Positions 28,501-35,944 of a DNA stretch of 64,000 nt are shown here, in pieces (within the stretch, counting starts at the first letter, position 1; each line of letters starts with the position of its first letter). A model generated the notes under the pieces. That model was not told the origin of the DNA. It was given only the letters and a program-made list of their open reading frames with translations, and did not search any database. Source of the DNA: Rhodocyclales bacterium (GTDB taxonomy: Bacteria > Pseudomonadota > Gammaproteobacteria > Burkholderiales > Rhodocyclaceae); NCBI GenBank assembly GCA_016183655.1, contig JACPEH010000020.1:62001-126000 (forward strand), written 5' to 3'. A program made the position numbers and the translations under genes.

Positions 28501-29914
28501 GCTGCCGGGCGTGCCGCGCCGCGACGTGGTCGTCACCACCTCCGGCCTCTTTCGCGACCTCTATCCCAACCTGCTGCGCCTGATCGACCGCGCCGGCCGG
28601 CTGGCGCTCGCCGCCTCCGCCGAGGCGCTGGTCCGCGCGCGGCCGGAACTGCGGGAAGCGCTCGCCGCGGCGCTGCAGCCGCTGCCGGCGGTGAGCTGGG
28701 GCGACGAAGCGCCGGCCGCCAACCGCGTTGCCGGCGAATGGCTGCAGCGCGTGCAGGCCTTGCAGCAAGGCGGCCTGCCGCTCGCCGCCGCCGGCCGCGA
28801 GGCGGCGCTACGCCTGTTCGGCGACGCCCCGGGCGCCTACGGCGCCGGCATCAACCGGCTGACCGAACGCTCCGGCGCGTGGAACGAGCGCCTCGAACTG
28901 GGCAAGGTCTACCGCACGCGGCTCGGCCACGCCTACGGGCTCGCCGCCGACGGCGAGGCGGCGCACGCCGCCTTCGACGTCGCGCTCGCCAACATCGGCC
29001 GCGCCTGGCATGGGCGTGCCAGCAACCTCTACGGCGTGCTCGACAACAACGACGCCTTCGACTACCTCGGCGGCCTCTCGCTCGCCGTCGAGGGACTCAC
29101 CGGCCGCCGCCCGGAAGGCCTGATCCTGCAGCACGCCGACCCCGGCCGCGCCGACATCGAACCGCTCGCCACCGCCGTCCTCGGCGAGCTGCGCGGCCGC
29201 TTCCTCAACCCGGCCTGGCTGAAGCCGCTGATGGCCCACGGCTACGCCGGCGCGCGCACGATGGGCCAGGAGTTCCTCGAAAACCTGTGGGGCTGGCAGG
29301 TGACGCGCCCGGACCTGATCGAGAACTGGGCCTGGGACGAGGTCAAGTCGGTCTATTTCGACGACGCAAAGAAGCTCGGTCTGCCCGAGTTCCTCGGCCA
29401 GGGGCAGAACGCCCACGTCAAGGCGCACATGCTGTCGATCTTCATGGTCGCCGCGCACAAGGGCTTCTGGAAAACGGACGAGGCGACGATCCGCAAGATG
29501 GGCGGCGAGTTGGCGCAGCTGGCGGCGAAGAACGGCCTGCCCGGCAGCGGCCACGCGGCGCCGAACCACCCGATGTGGGCGTGGCTGGCGCCGCAGCTCG
29601 CCGCCGCCGACGCGCAGGCGCTCGGCGTCGTGCTGGCGAAGGCGCGCGGCGACGCACCGCCGCCGGCGTGGGCGCCGTCGGCCGCGGCAGCGAAGCCGAC
29701 ACTGGGCCCGCAGGCCGCCGCCGCGGCGACGCTGGTCGAACCGCCGGCGCCGGAACAGGCGCCAGCGCGCCACTACGAACTGACCCGCGCCGAAGCGCCG
29801 GGCACGGCGCTGCCGATTCCTGCCGCCGTCCTCGCGTTGCTGCCGCTGCTCTTCATCGCCGGCCTCTGGCGCGGCACCACCTTCACCCCGACCCCCTTCC
29901 GGAGAACAGAATGA
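25409..29914 (+). CDS. cobN: CobN-like cobaltochelatase large subunit, membrane-anchored envelope variant
   Basis: The open frame gives up to 1501 residues from GTG (25409); the only other usual start codon before the conserved part is TTG at 25544 (1456 residues). Starting at TTG gives a good signal peptide (RFVARHLTLAAACLLPLPA, cleavage near ALA). The first 45 codons from GTG are translated palindromic repeat. The body is CobN/ChlH family (GPQPPRGWEVDEELLHANTS; EFLPGKAVGLAADDYPSLV; DVVVTTSGLFRDLYPNLLRLID; SNLYGVLDNNDAFDYLGGLS). The usual HxGTHG site reads HLGRHS at about 27587-27604. The C-terminus has a Pro/Ala linker and one membrane helix (AVLALLPLLFIAGLW). No CobS or CobT gene is nearby, and CbiX is present. 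The next genes encode an ExbB-like and a DUF2149 protein, so a periplasmic energised role is likelier than ring cobalt insertion. Confidence 0.88.
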   Translation: MKNPAALAISGFRGARVVAVPSVRLPRCAPGAPDLAALATDFLHELRFVARHLTLAAACLLPLPALAATLFGVVTERAAPLAAEAAARHLAAHPGDRLVLRTPAQLLAMPEKQLARALAEADAVLAVAVFGDPARKLKEALPRHARAGTRVVAINGEQTLSLLSRPAAGGTLAALNDFPGETLRNLTLEKPPADALAAAAAHPGARAWLALRQTWQAGGSDNVAHLYRHLLHPETPLPPPQPEPSLRVRVGAGAQVRERTDAEAWRGNALPAGPALVVLDLANADPAPADALCAASRRKGLPCAVVMARWAATSREVVERLPELLAPAKAAALVVLQDFVVGAAEHREAVSAALAKLDVPVIKAIRLTDRTAMQWRLSPDGLPPDSVQYRVALPELQGSGQPIVVAASGRPTTDRRTGIEIRRPEAIAAEVERLVARAVRWQALAQKKNFDKRVALIYYNHPPGRQNIGADNLDVPQSLFHLLHALRAAGYDTGDAGKLPASPEALLDLIMERGVNLPEDQAALAEMAPNVNGVAAADYAAWFGTLPARVQGEMVDGPLGRLHAEVLEAEQAGERALGNKRVEAALKELHHLVEGADHPRRQEALALLKKLEDGYAQCLADQRRAPCAGNATTARRLAALGIEGMRGWGAAPGRVMVHGKGKYKNADARLLVPGLVFGKVFVGPQPPRGWEVDEELLHANTSITPPHQFLAFYHWLRDRFRADALVHLGRHSIYEFLPGKAVGLAADDYPSLVASDLPGIYPYIVDGVGEGIQAKRRGLAVIVDHLTPPLAATPLYDQLLALRQVVESFEASNSEAVKATAARTMREQVVALNLKQELEASMADVLAVRGIGFDAADDELLAHEIGHYLTKLQEKFMPFGLHVFGRDWSRESLDLMLGSMRKGGVDDPAVEAKLAASPRLEMAALLAGLDGRYIAPGKGNDPLRSPEALPTGRNFHAVDGDLLPTRIGYQLGQDFAVRAMKKKAAHEGSEAIILWASDAVRDEGVMVGFALALMGAEPVWNARGIVTDVRLLPGVPRRDVVVTTSGLFRDLYPNLLRLIDRAGRLALAASAEALVRARPELREALAAALQPLPAVSWGDEAPAANRVAGEWLQRVQALQQGGLPLAAAGREAALRLFGDAPGAYGAGINRLTERSGAWNERLELGKVYRTRLGHAYGLAADGEAAHAAFDVALANIGRAWHGRASNLYGVLDNNDAFDYLGGLSLAVEGLTGRRPEGLILQHADPGRADIEPLATAVLGELRGRFLNPAWLKPLMAHGYAGARTMGQEFLENLWGWQVTRPDLIENWAWDEVKSVYFDDAKKLGLPEFLGQGQNAHVKAHMLSIFMVAAHKGFWKTDEATIRKMGGELAQLAAKNGLPGSGHAAPNHPMWAWLAPQLAAADAQALGVVLAKARGDAPPPAWAPSAAAAKPTLGPQAAAAATLVEPPAPEQAPARHYELTRAEAPGTALPIPAAVLALLPLLFIAGLWRGTTFTPTPFRRTE

Positions 29915-29916
29915 CA

Positions 29917-29994
29917 CATCCCCCACGCTCACTTCGTTCGCTGCCCCCCGAGGGGGCGCAGGCCTCCTTTGGGGCGGCCCGGCAGGAGGCCTGA
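29917..29994. repeat. GC-rich intergenic repeat between cobN and the ExbB-like gene
   Basis: The stretch contains CCCCCACGCTCACTTCGTTC and CTGCCCCCCGAGGGGGCG, then GGGGCGGCCCGGC, a repeat type common in betaproteobacterial intergenic DNA. CCCCCCGAGGGGGC is self-complementary. An ATG overlapping the cobN stop (29911) opens a 27-codon frame through the repeat ending TGA at 29994. This frame is probably not a real protein but may keep ribosomes moving to the next gene. Confidence 0.65.
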
Positions 29995-29995
29995 G

Positions 29996-30439
29996 ATGAT
30001 CGATTCCGCCCTGCTTCCCTGGCTGCACGAAGCCGTCACCTGGCTGCTGGCGCCGGCGCTCGCCGCGCTGGTCGCCGCCTGCGCGATCGCCGCGATCGAA
30101 GCCGGCCTCGCCATCGGCGAGCGCTTCTCCGGCCTTGCCCGGCTGCGCGCCAGCGGCGACCTGCCGCGCGTGCAGGCCATCGCCCGCCACCGGCTGGAGC
30201 GCGCCGACCTGCTGGCGCGCATCCCGCCGATGCTCGGCCTGATGGCCACCATCATCCCGCTCGGACCGGGCCTCGCCGCGCTCGGCCAGGGCGACCCGGC
30301 CAAGCTCGCGTCGGCCGTCACCGTCGCCTTCGACGCCACCGTGCTCGGCCTGGTCGCCGGCATCGCCGGCCTGGTCATCGGCAAGCTGCGCCGCCGCTGG
30401 TATGAGGAAGTGCTGGAGGCGATGGAGGACGCGGCATGA
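29996..30439 (+). CDS. MotA/TolQ/ExbB-family proton channel subunit linked to CobN
   Basis: This 147-residue protein has three membrane segments. Its last two carry the family signature (RIPPMLGLMATIIPLGPGLAAL, then AVTVAFDATVLGLVAGIAGLVIG). The AGGAGG ribosome site lies at the end of the preceding repeat. It overlaps the DUF2149 gene by 4 nt. ExbB-type subunits form pentameric channels that use proton motive force together with an ExbD-type partner. Together with the anchored CobN-like protein, this suggests an energised envelope complex for cobalt or corrinoid handling. The role is inference from context. Confidence 0.85.
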   Translation: MIDSALLPWLHEAVTWLLAPALAALVAACAIAAIEAGLAIGERFSGLARLRASGDLPRVQAIARHRLERADLLARIPPMLGLMATIIPLGPGLAALGQGDPAKLASAVTVAFDATVLGLVAGIAGLVIGKLRRRWYEEVLEAMEDAA

Positions 30440-30777
30440 GCGGCACCGCGCCGCGCAAGCGCCTGCGCCTCTATTCGAAACTCGACGCGCGCTTCGACGA
30501 CCGCGACGAGGACCCGCGCGCCAGCCTAGTGAATCTGGTCGACGTGATGCTGGTCTTTGCCTGCGGCCTGCTGGCCGCGCTCGCCGCCGGCAGCCAGGCG
30601 GCGCTGAAGCAGCCGGTGCCGGTCGACAAGGGGCGCGAGGTCGAGCGGCCGGCGGCCGGCGCGCAGCAGGCGGGGGCCGGCTACGACCGCGTCGGCGAGG
30701 TCTTCCGCGACCCGAAGAGCGGGAAACTGATCCTGATCGAGCCGGCGGCGACGCCGGCCCGCCCCGCCGCCGAATGA
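30436..30777 (+). CDS. DUF2149 protein, ExbD-like partner
   Basis: This 113-residue protein has a short cytoplasmic N-terminus, one membrane helix containing the family signature DPRASLVNLVDVMLVFACGL and a periplasmic tail. The Asp within NLVDVMLV recalls the proton-carrying Asp of ExbD/TolR (PLVDVMLV). It starts in an ATGA overlap with the ExbB-like gene. The CobN/ExbB-like/DUF2149 trio recurs in other cobalamin loci, so it probably forms the stator of that complex. Confidence 0.85.
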   Translation: MSGTAPRKRLRLYSKLDARFDDRDEDPRASLVNLVDVMLVFACGLLAALAAGSQAALKQPVPVDKGREVERPAAGAQQAGAGYDRVGEVFRDPKSGKLILIEPAATPARPAAE

Positions 30778-30801
30778 GCGGCGGCTGGTAGACTGCTGCG
30801 C

Positions 30802-31308
30802 ATGAAGACACTGTTCTCCCTGCTGTTGCTGTGCCTGCTCGGCATGGCCATGCCCGCCGCCGCCACGCCCGGCGAAGTCGCCATCGGCCAGACGCTGCGC
30901 GAAGCGAACATGCAGGGCCTGACCGGCCCGGCACGCAAGCTCTCCGAATTCCGCGGCAAGCCGCTGATCATCAATGTCTGGGCCAGCTGGTGCGGGCCGT
31001 GCCGCGCCGAGATGGGCTCGCTCGACCGCCTCGCACGGCGCTACGGCAAGCAGTTCAACGTCATCGGCATCTCCACCGACGACTACACGGCGCGCGCCAA
31101 CACCTTCCTCAAGGCGGCGAACACCGCGTTCCCGCACTTCATCGACAACCGGCTGGAACTGGAGAACATGCTCGGCGCCGACCGCATCCCGCTGACGCTG
31201 CTGATCGACGCGCAGGGCAAGGTGCTCGGCAAGTACTACGGTGCCAAGGAGTGGGACAGCCCGGAAGCGATCGAGACGATCGGCAAGGGCTTCGGCCTCC
31301 GCCTGTAG
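30802..31308 (+). CDS. TlpA/ResA-like thiol-disulfide oxidoreductase, exported
   Basis: This 168-residue protein has a Sec signal peptide (MKTLFSLLLLCLLGMAMPAA) and a thioredoxin fold with NVWASWCGPCRAEM (Cys64, Cys67) and the cis-Pro segment RIPLTLLID. Such proteins reduce periplasmic disulfides, for example in cytochrome c maturation or metal-site assembly. It sits between the DUF2149 and cobB genes in the same direction. A role in keeping periplasmic corrinoid or cobalt-handling cysteines reduced is possible but unproven. Confidence 0.88.
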   Translation: MKTLFSLLLLCLLGMAMPAAATPGEVAIGQTLREANMQGLTGPARKLSEFRGKPLIINVWASWCGPCRAEMGSLDRLARRYGKQFNVIGISTDDYTARANTFLKAANTAFPHFIDNRLELENMLGADRIPLTLLIDAQGKVLGKYYGAKEWDSPEAIETIGKGFGLRL

Positions 31309-31354
31309 GCGGCCGCTCCCGCAGCCTGTACAACCCCCGGCCAGAGACCTCCCC

Positions 31355-32647
31355 ATGCGCCTTTCGTGTCCTACCCTCCTCGTTGCCGCCCCCGCCTCCG
31401 GGCAGGGCAAGACCACCGTCGTCGCCGCGCTGGCGCGGCTGCATGCGCGGCAGGGCAGGAAGGTGCGCGTGTTCAAGTGCGGGCCGGATTTCCTCGACCC
31501 GCAGATCCACGCCGTGGCCAGCGGCGCGCCGTGCGCCAACATCGACCTGTGGATGTGCGGCGAGGCCGACGCGCGCTGGCGGCTGGCGGAAGCCGCGCGC
31601 GACGCCGACCTGATCCTGATCGAAGGCGTGATGGGCCTGTTCGACGGCGACCCGTCGGCGGCCGAGCTGGCGACGCGCCTCGGCATCCCGATCCTGACCG
31701 TGATCGACGGCGCGGCGATGGCTTCGAGCTTCGGTGCGATCGCCTACGGCCTCAAGCACTACCGGCCGGGGACGCCGCTCAGCGCGGCCTTCGCCAACCG
31801 CGTCGGCAGCGACTACCACGCCGAGCTGCTGAAGAAGAGTTTGCCCGACGACATCCGCTGGATGGGCGCCTTGCCGCGCGACGACTATGCGGCGATGCCC
31901 GAGCGCCACCTCGGCCTGTTGCCGGCGGCCGAGATCGCCGACCTCTCGGCGCGCCTCGACCGCATGGCCGACGCGCTGGCGAAGACCGACGCCGCGGTGC
32001 TGCCGCCGGCGGTCGACTTTGCCGATGCGCCGCCGCCGCAACTGCCGCCCTTGCTCGCCGGCCGGACCATCGCGGTGGCCCGCGATGCCGCCTTCTGCTT
32101 CCTCTATCCGGCCAACCTCGACTGCCTCGCGGCGATGGGCGCCCGGCTCACCTTCTTCTCGCCGCTCGCCGACGCCGCGCTACCCGACTGCGACGCAGTG
32201 TGGCTGCCCGGCGGCTACCCGGAGCTGCACGGCGACGCGCTCGCCGCCAACCGGCCGCTGTGGGCGTCGCTCGCCGCGCACGTCGCCGCCGGCAAGCCGG
32301 CGCTTGCCGAGTGCGGCGGCATGATGGCGCTGTTCGAGACGCTGGCCGACGTCGCCGGCAACGCGCATCGCCTGGCCGGCCTGCTCCCCGGCCGCGTCGC
32401 GATGCAGAAGAGGCTGGCCGCGCTCGGCATGCAGGAAGTGGCGCTCGACGGCGGCGACGCCATCCGCGGCCACACCTTCCACTACTCGCAGGCGGAGACG
32501 CCGCTGGCGCCGTTCGCGCGCGCCGCGAAGAAGCAGGGCGCCAGCGCCGGCGAGCCGGTCTATCGCGTGCAGCGACTCACCGCCAGCTACCTGCACCTCT
32601 ACTTCCCGTCGAACCCGGTCGCCGTCGCCGGCCTGTTCACGGCTTGA
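31355..32647 (+). CDS. cobB: Cobyrinic acid a,c-diamide synthase
   Basis: This 430-residue protein has an N-terminal P-loop synthetase domain (VAAPASGQGKTTV, residues 10-22; FKCGPDFLDPQIH) and a C-terminal class I glutamine amidotransferase domain with its nucleophile near Cys320 (LAECGGMM) and GHTFHYSQ near 372-379. It amidates the a and c side chains of cobyrinate. The start follows tlpA by 46 nt. It ends the btuB-led run, so the whole 20.4-32.6 kb set may be one riboswitch-controlled unit. CobB/CbiA cannot be told apart by sequence alone; with CbiX, CbiD and CbiG nearby the substrate is probably cob(II)yrinate. Confidence 0.94.
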   Translation: MRLSCPTLLVAAPASGQGKTTVVAALARLHARQGRKVRVFKCGPDFLDPQIHAVASGAPCANIDLWMCGEADARWRLAEAARDADLILIEGVMGLFDGDPSAAELATRLGIPILTVIDGAAMASSFGAIAYGLKHYRPGTPLSAAFANRVGSDYHAELLKKSLPDDIRWMGALPRDDYAAMPERHLGLLPAAEIADLSARLDRMADALAKTDAAVLPPAVDFADAPPPQLPPLLAGRTIAVARDAAFCFLYPANLDCLAAMGARLTFFSPLADAALPDCDAVWLPGGYPELHGDALAANRPLWASLAAHVAAGKPALAECGGMMALFETLADVAGNAHRLAGLLPGRVAMQKRLAALGMQEVALDGGDAIRGHTFHYSQAETPLAPFARAAKKQGASAGEPVYRVQRLTASYLHLYFPSNPVAVAGLFTA

Positions 32648-32750
32648 AGACTGCTCGGTTTTCCCGAACAAAAGTATCTTCATAACCCCGTTTTTCTTGG
32701 ATGCTTGCTGGCGTAACATGCAGGCACATCTCTCACCGAAGGAGGCCCAG

Positions 32751-33680
32751 ATGAACAAATTCCTCGCGTTGGCAGCAGCCGTAATCGTCGGCTTCACGCT
32801 CAACATCAACGATGCCGAGGCCGCCAGAAGGCTCGGCGGCGGCAGCTCAACCGGCATGCAGCGGCAGGCGACGCCGCCGGCCAAGAACACCCAGGCGGCG
32901 CCGGCACAACAGCAGCAGGCCGCGCCGACGCAGGCCGGCGCTGCCGCCGCGGCGCCGGCCGCGCAGCCGAAGCGCTCCTGGCTCGGCCCGGTCGCCGGCC
33001 TCGCCGCCGGCCTCGGCCTGGCCGCGCTGGCGTCGCACCTCGGCTTCGGCGAAGGGCTGGCCAACTTCATGATGATCGCGCTGCTGGCGCTGGTCGTCGT
33101 CGGCGTGATCGGTTACTTCATGCGCAAGAAGGCCGGCGCGCAGGCGCCGGGCATGCAGTACGCCGCGGCCGGTGCCGATGTCGGCGGCAGCGCACCGCGT
33201 CCCGAGTTCACCCCGGCCGGCGGTTCGTCCTACGCTCCGGCGGCCGCAGCCGCAACCGGCGCAGCGGCAGTTGCCGGTGCGGCCAGCGGTGCGGTCGGCG
33301 GCAACATCCCCGCCGATTTCGACGCCGAGTCCTTTGCCCGCAACGCCAAGGTGAACTTCATCCGCCTGCAGGCCGCCAACGACGCCGCCAACCTCGACGA
33401 CATCCGCGAGTTCACCTCGCCGGAGATGTTCGCCGAGATCAAGCTGGCGATCGACGAGCGCAAGGGTGCGCCGCAGGAAACCGACGTCGTCGAACTGAAT
33501 GCGCAGGTCATCGACGTCGCCGAGGAAGGCAACCGCTACGTCGTCAGCGTGCACTTCAGCGGCCTCATCCGCGAAGACCGCAACGCCGGCGCCGAGAGCT
33601 TCTCGGAAATCTGGCACATGGTGAAGCCGGCCGACGGCAGCCGTGGCTGGACGGTCGCCGGAATCCAGCAGGTCCAGTAA
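32751..33680 (+). CDS. Tim44-like domain membrane protein
   Basis: This 309-residue protein starts MNKFLALAAAVIVGFTLN with GAAGGAGG upstream. It has an N-terminal signal, a Gln/Ala/Pro-rich linker, one or two membrane helices (SWLGPVAGLAAGLGLAALA; FMMIALLALVVVGVIGYFM), a second Ala-rich linker and a C-terminal Tim44-like domain (FARNAKVNFIRLQAANDAANLDDIREFTSPEMFAEI...EIWHMVK). Bacterial Tim44-like proteins are membrane-associated and poorly understood. It is separated from cobB by about 100 nt and ends at a shared terminator, so it is probably not a B12 gene. Confidence 0.85.
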   Translation: MNKFLALAAAVIVGFTLNINDAEAARRLGGGSSTGMQRQATPPAKNTQAAPAQQQQAAPTQAGAAAAAPAAQPKRSWLGPVAGLAAGLGLAALASHLGFGEGLANFMMIALLALVVVGVIGYFMRKKAGAQAPGMQYAAAGADVGGSAPRPEFTPAGGSSYAPAAAAATGAAAVAGAASGAVGGNIPADFDAESFARNAKVNFIRLQAANDAANLDDIREFTSPEMFAEIKLAIDERKGAPQETDVVELNAQVIDVAEEGNRYVVSVHFSGLIREDRNAGAESFSEIWHMVKPADGSRGWTVAGIQQVQ

Positions 33681-33696
33681 GCAGCGTTGCTGACCG

Positions 33697-33730
33697 AAAA
33701 AGCCGGCGAGGGCGACCCGCCGGCTTTTTT
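33697..33730. terminator. Bidirectional intrinsic terminator
   Basis: GCCGGCG (33702-33708) pairs with CGCCGGC (33718-33724), flanked by AAAAA on the left and TTTTTT on the right. It can end both the Tim44-like gene (plus strand) and the cobalamin operon finishing at 33740 (minus strand). Confidence 0.85.
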
Positions 33731-33739
33731 GCGTCCGCT

Positions 33740-34687
33740 TCAGGCGGGTTCGTTCAGGACCGAGGCGATGTAGTCGGCCGGCAACCGGTATTCGGCGGCC
33801 AGTTGCGCGGCCGGGCGGCCGCTTTGCCGGATGTCCTCGATCCAGCCGTCGAGGCCGCTCGACAGCGAACGGCCGGCCTGTTCGCCGTCGCGGGTGTTGC
33901 GCGCGCCGTCCTCGACGGCGTACTTGTTGGCGTAGCCGCGCGGCGTCACCATCAGGCCGTTCTGCACGAAGGTGTTGGAATTGCCGATCAGCACCGTGGT
34001 CAGCATGCCGATGTCGGCCTCGCTCATTTTCTCCAGCGTCGTCAGTTCGATGCGCTGCTTCGGCCGGTAGGCCGACTTGATGATCGCCACCGGCGTCTGC
34101 GGGTCGCGATGGCGCAGGAACAGGCGCTGCGCCTCGGCGATCTGCCGCGTGCGCCGGCCGCTCTTCGGGTTGTACAGCGCGACGACGAAATCGGCGTAGG
34201 CCACCGCGTCGAGCCGGCGGGCGATGGTCGGCCACGGCGTCAACAGGTCGGACAGCGAGATGGCGCAGAAGTCGTGCGTCAGCGGTGCGCCGACCAGCGC
34301 TGCGCAGGTGTTCAGCGCCGAGGCGCCGGGGACGATCTCGACTTCGATCGCCGAATCCGGCGTCCACCCGGCCTGGAACAGCACCTCGAAGGTCGGCCCG
34401 GCCATGCCGTAGACGCCGGCGTCGCCCGACGAGATCAGCGCCACCTTTTTCCCTTCGCGCGCGCGGTCGAGTGCCTCGATGGCGCGGTCGAGCTCCTCGG
34501 TCATCGACTTCCTGATCACCTCCTTGCCGTCGAGCAGGTCGGCGACGAGGCGCACGTAGGTGACATAGCCGATCACCGTGTCGGCCTCGGCGATCGCCGC
34601 GCGGGCGCGTGCGGTCAGGTGCTCGTGGCTGCCCGGGCCGAGGCCGACGAGCATGATTTTTCCGGCGGATGGTTGCGTAGCGTTCAT
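33740..34687 (-). CDS. cobJ: Precorrin-3B C17-methyltransferase (CobJ/CbiH)
   Basis: This 315-residue SAM-dependent tetrapyrrole methylase has IMLVGLGPGSHEHLTARA, VALISSGDAGVYGMAGP, VEIVPGASALNTCAALVGAPLTHDF and ALYNPKSGRR, characteristic of CobJ/CbiH ring-contraction methyltransferases. The start (MNATQPSAGK) overlaps the preceding cobE/cbiG-C gene by 4 nt and has GAGGA 8 nt upstream. Residues after about 250 form an additional C-terminal segment (SSGLDGWIEDIRQSGRPA) seen in some family members. It is the last gene of the cbi operon. Confidence 0.93.
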   Translation of the reverse strand: MNATQPSAGKIMLVGLGPGSHEHLTARARAAIAEADTVIGYVTYVRLVADLLDGKEVIRKSMTEELDRAIEALDRAREGKKVALISSGDAGVYGMAGPTFEVLFQAGWTPDSAIEVEIVPGASALNTCAALVGAPLTHDFCAISLSDLLTPWPTIARRLDAVAYADFVVALYNPKSGRRTRQIAEAQRLFLRHRDPQTPVAIIKSAYRPKQRIELTTLEKMSEADIGMLTTVLIGNSNTFVQNGLMVTPRGYANKYAVEDGARNTRDGEQAGRSLSSGLDGWIEDIRQSGRPAAQLAAEYRLPADYIASVLNEPA

Positions 34688-35079
34688 TGGGGAATCCTCG
34701 CGATGGAGACGGTGGCGTTGCGGCCGTCCGGCCCGCGCACCTTGTGTTTTTCGATGATCAGATGGGAAAGGTCGGCGCCGGCCGCGAGCAGCGCGGCCGC
34801 CTCCGACACCGACGGCGTGCCGGTGTATTTGCGCACGATTTCCGACGGGTTCGGCACCGCGACCGCGGCCAGCTCGGCCGCGGCGAGGAAGCGGATCGTC
34901 CAGCCGTGGCGCGCGGCGACCTCGGCCAGCCCGGCCTCGTCGGCCTTGAGGTCGATCGAGGCGACGGCGGCAACGTCGGCCGGCGCCGCGCCGGCCGCAG
35001 CCAGCGCCTCGGCGATGGCCTGGGCGATGGTGGCGGCCGGCGTGCCGCGGTCGCAGCCCAGCCCGAGCGCGATTCTCAT
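34684..35079 (-). CDS. CobE / CbiG C-terminal domain protein
   Basis: This 131-residue protein, MRIALGLGCDRGTPAATIAQ...ASIDLKADEAGLAEVA...GTPSVSEAAALLAAG, matches the CobE domain, which forms the C-terminal half of CbiG. In CbiG the domains act in opening the delta-lactone of cobalt-precorrin-5A with loss of acetaldehyde. The N-terminal half is encoded separately at 35201-35944, with a palindromic repeat between them. It overlaps cobJ by 4 nt. Confidence 0.85.
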   Translation of the reverse strand: MRIALGLGCDRGTPAATIAQAIAEALAAAGAAPADVAAVASIDLKADEAGLAEVAARHGWTIRFLAAAELAAVAVPNPSEIVRKYTGTPSVSEAAALLAAGADLSHLIIEKHKVRGPDGRNATVSIARIPQ

Positions 35080-35102
35080 GACCCGGCACTCCGTGGCCCG
35101 CC

Positions 35103-35141
35103 CTTCCGTTCGTACTTCGACAGGCTCAGCACGAACGGAAG
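35103..35141. repeat. REP-like palindrome between the two cbiG halves
   Basis: CTTCCGTTCGT (35103-35113) is inverted as ACGAACGGAAG (35131-35141) around ACTTCGACAGGCTCAGC. This is the widespread bacterial element of the TTCGACAGGCTCAGCACGAA type. It lies in the 121-nt gap between the cbiG N-terminal gene and the cobE/cbiG C-terminal gene. Confidence 0.8.
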
Positions 35142-35200
35142 CGCTACGCCGCAGCGCGTGGGGCGCCGGCCAGCGGCGCAACCCAGCGGCAAAACCTCCC

Positions 35201-35944
35201 TCACGCGCCCTCCGCCGGGCGATAGACCACCACCCGCCCGGCTAGCGCCGCCGCACAGGAAGCCGGCAGCGCACGCCGGCCGATCCACAGCACCGCGGCG
35301 AAACGCCCGGCGTCCACGTCCTCGATCCGTTCGAACAGCGTCACGTTGGCCGGCAGCGGCCCCTCGCGGCCGTTGGCGTGCCCGGACCACCAGTCGGCCT
35401 CGCCGGCTTCCCGAACCAGCGCCACCGGCTCGTCGTTCACCATCGCCGCGCTGCAGCGGACGATCTCGTCGTGGCTCGCTTCGAGCCGCCAGCCGAGTTC
35501 GCGGCCGAGCAGGTCGACGGCGATCGTCTGCCGCGCGTCCGAGGCGGTGGTCAGCACCGGCGTTGCGCCGAGCGCCGTCGCCAGATGCCCGGCCAGCGCG
35601 TTGGCGCCGCCGAGGTGGCCGGACAGCACGGGAATGGCGAAGCGCCCGGCCTCGTCGACGACGACCACCGCCGGGTCGGTTTCCTTCTTGCCGAGGTGCG
35701 GCGCGATCAGGCGAACGACGGCGCCGAGCGAGACGACGGCGACGACCGCGTCGAAGGCGGCGAACAGCGTCGGCACCTGGTCGCCGACCTTGCCGGCGTA
35801 GGTCTGCGCGGCGCCGGGCGCGGCAAGGGCGGCCTCGGCGGCGAATTTCTCCGGCGCGAACAGCCGCGCGCCGGGCAGCGCGGCAACGATGCGGCCGGCC
35901 AGCGCGACGCCGTGGCGCGTGATGGCGACGACGGCAACCTTCAT
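35201..35944 (-). CDS. cbiG: CbiG N-terminal/central domains, cobalt-precorrin-5A hydrolase part
   Basis: This 247-residue protein, MKVAVVAITRHGVALAGRIV, contains VAVVSLGAVVRLIAPHLGKKETDPAVVVVDE and FAIPVLSGHLGGANALAGHLA, the CbiG N-terminal signatures. Full-length CbiG is about 350 residues; here the C-terminal CobE domain is a separate gene 121 nt downstream. Together they would hydrolyse cobalt-precorrin-5A in the anaerobic pathway. It overlaps the cobI gene by 4 nt. Confidence 0.88.
   Translation of the reverse strand: MKVAVVAITRHGVALAGRIVAALPGARLFAPEKFAAEAALAAPGAAQTYAGKVGDQVPTLFAAFDAVVAVVSLGAVVRLIAPHLGKKETDPAVVVVDEAGRFAIPVLSGHLGGANALAGHLATALGATPVLTTASDARQTIAVDLLGRELGWRLEASHDEIVRCSAAMVNDEPVALVREAGEADWWSGHANGREGPLPANVTLFERIEDVDAGRFAAVLWIGRRALPASCAAALAGRVVVYRPAEGA

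Noticed and set aside
25472-28768. A 1098-codon open frame antisense to cobN
   Set aside because: It is a GC-rich shadow: composition is Arg/Gln/Val/Gly biased, no domain is recognisable, and the sense strand encodes the clear CobN family protein.
29911-29994. A genuine 27-residue peptide gene
   Set aside because: The frame coincides with a known type of intergenic repeat and has no conserved features; it is kept only as a possible coupling device.
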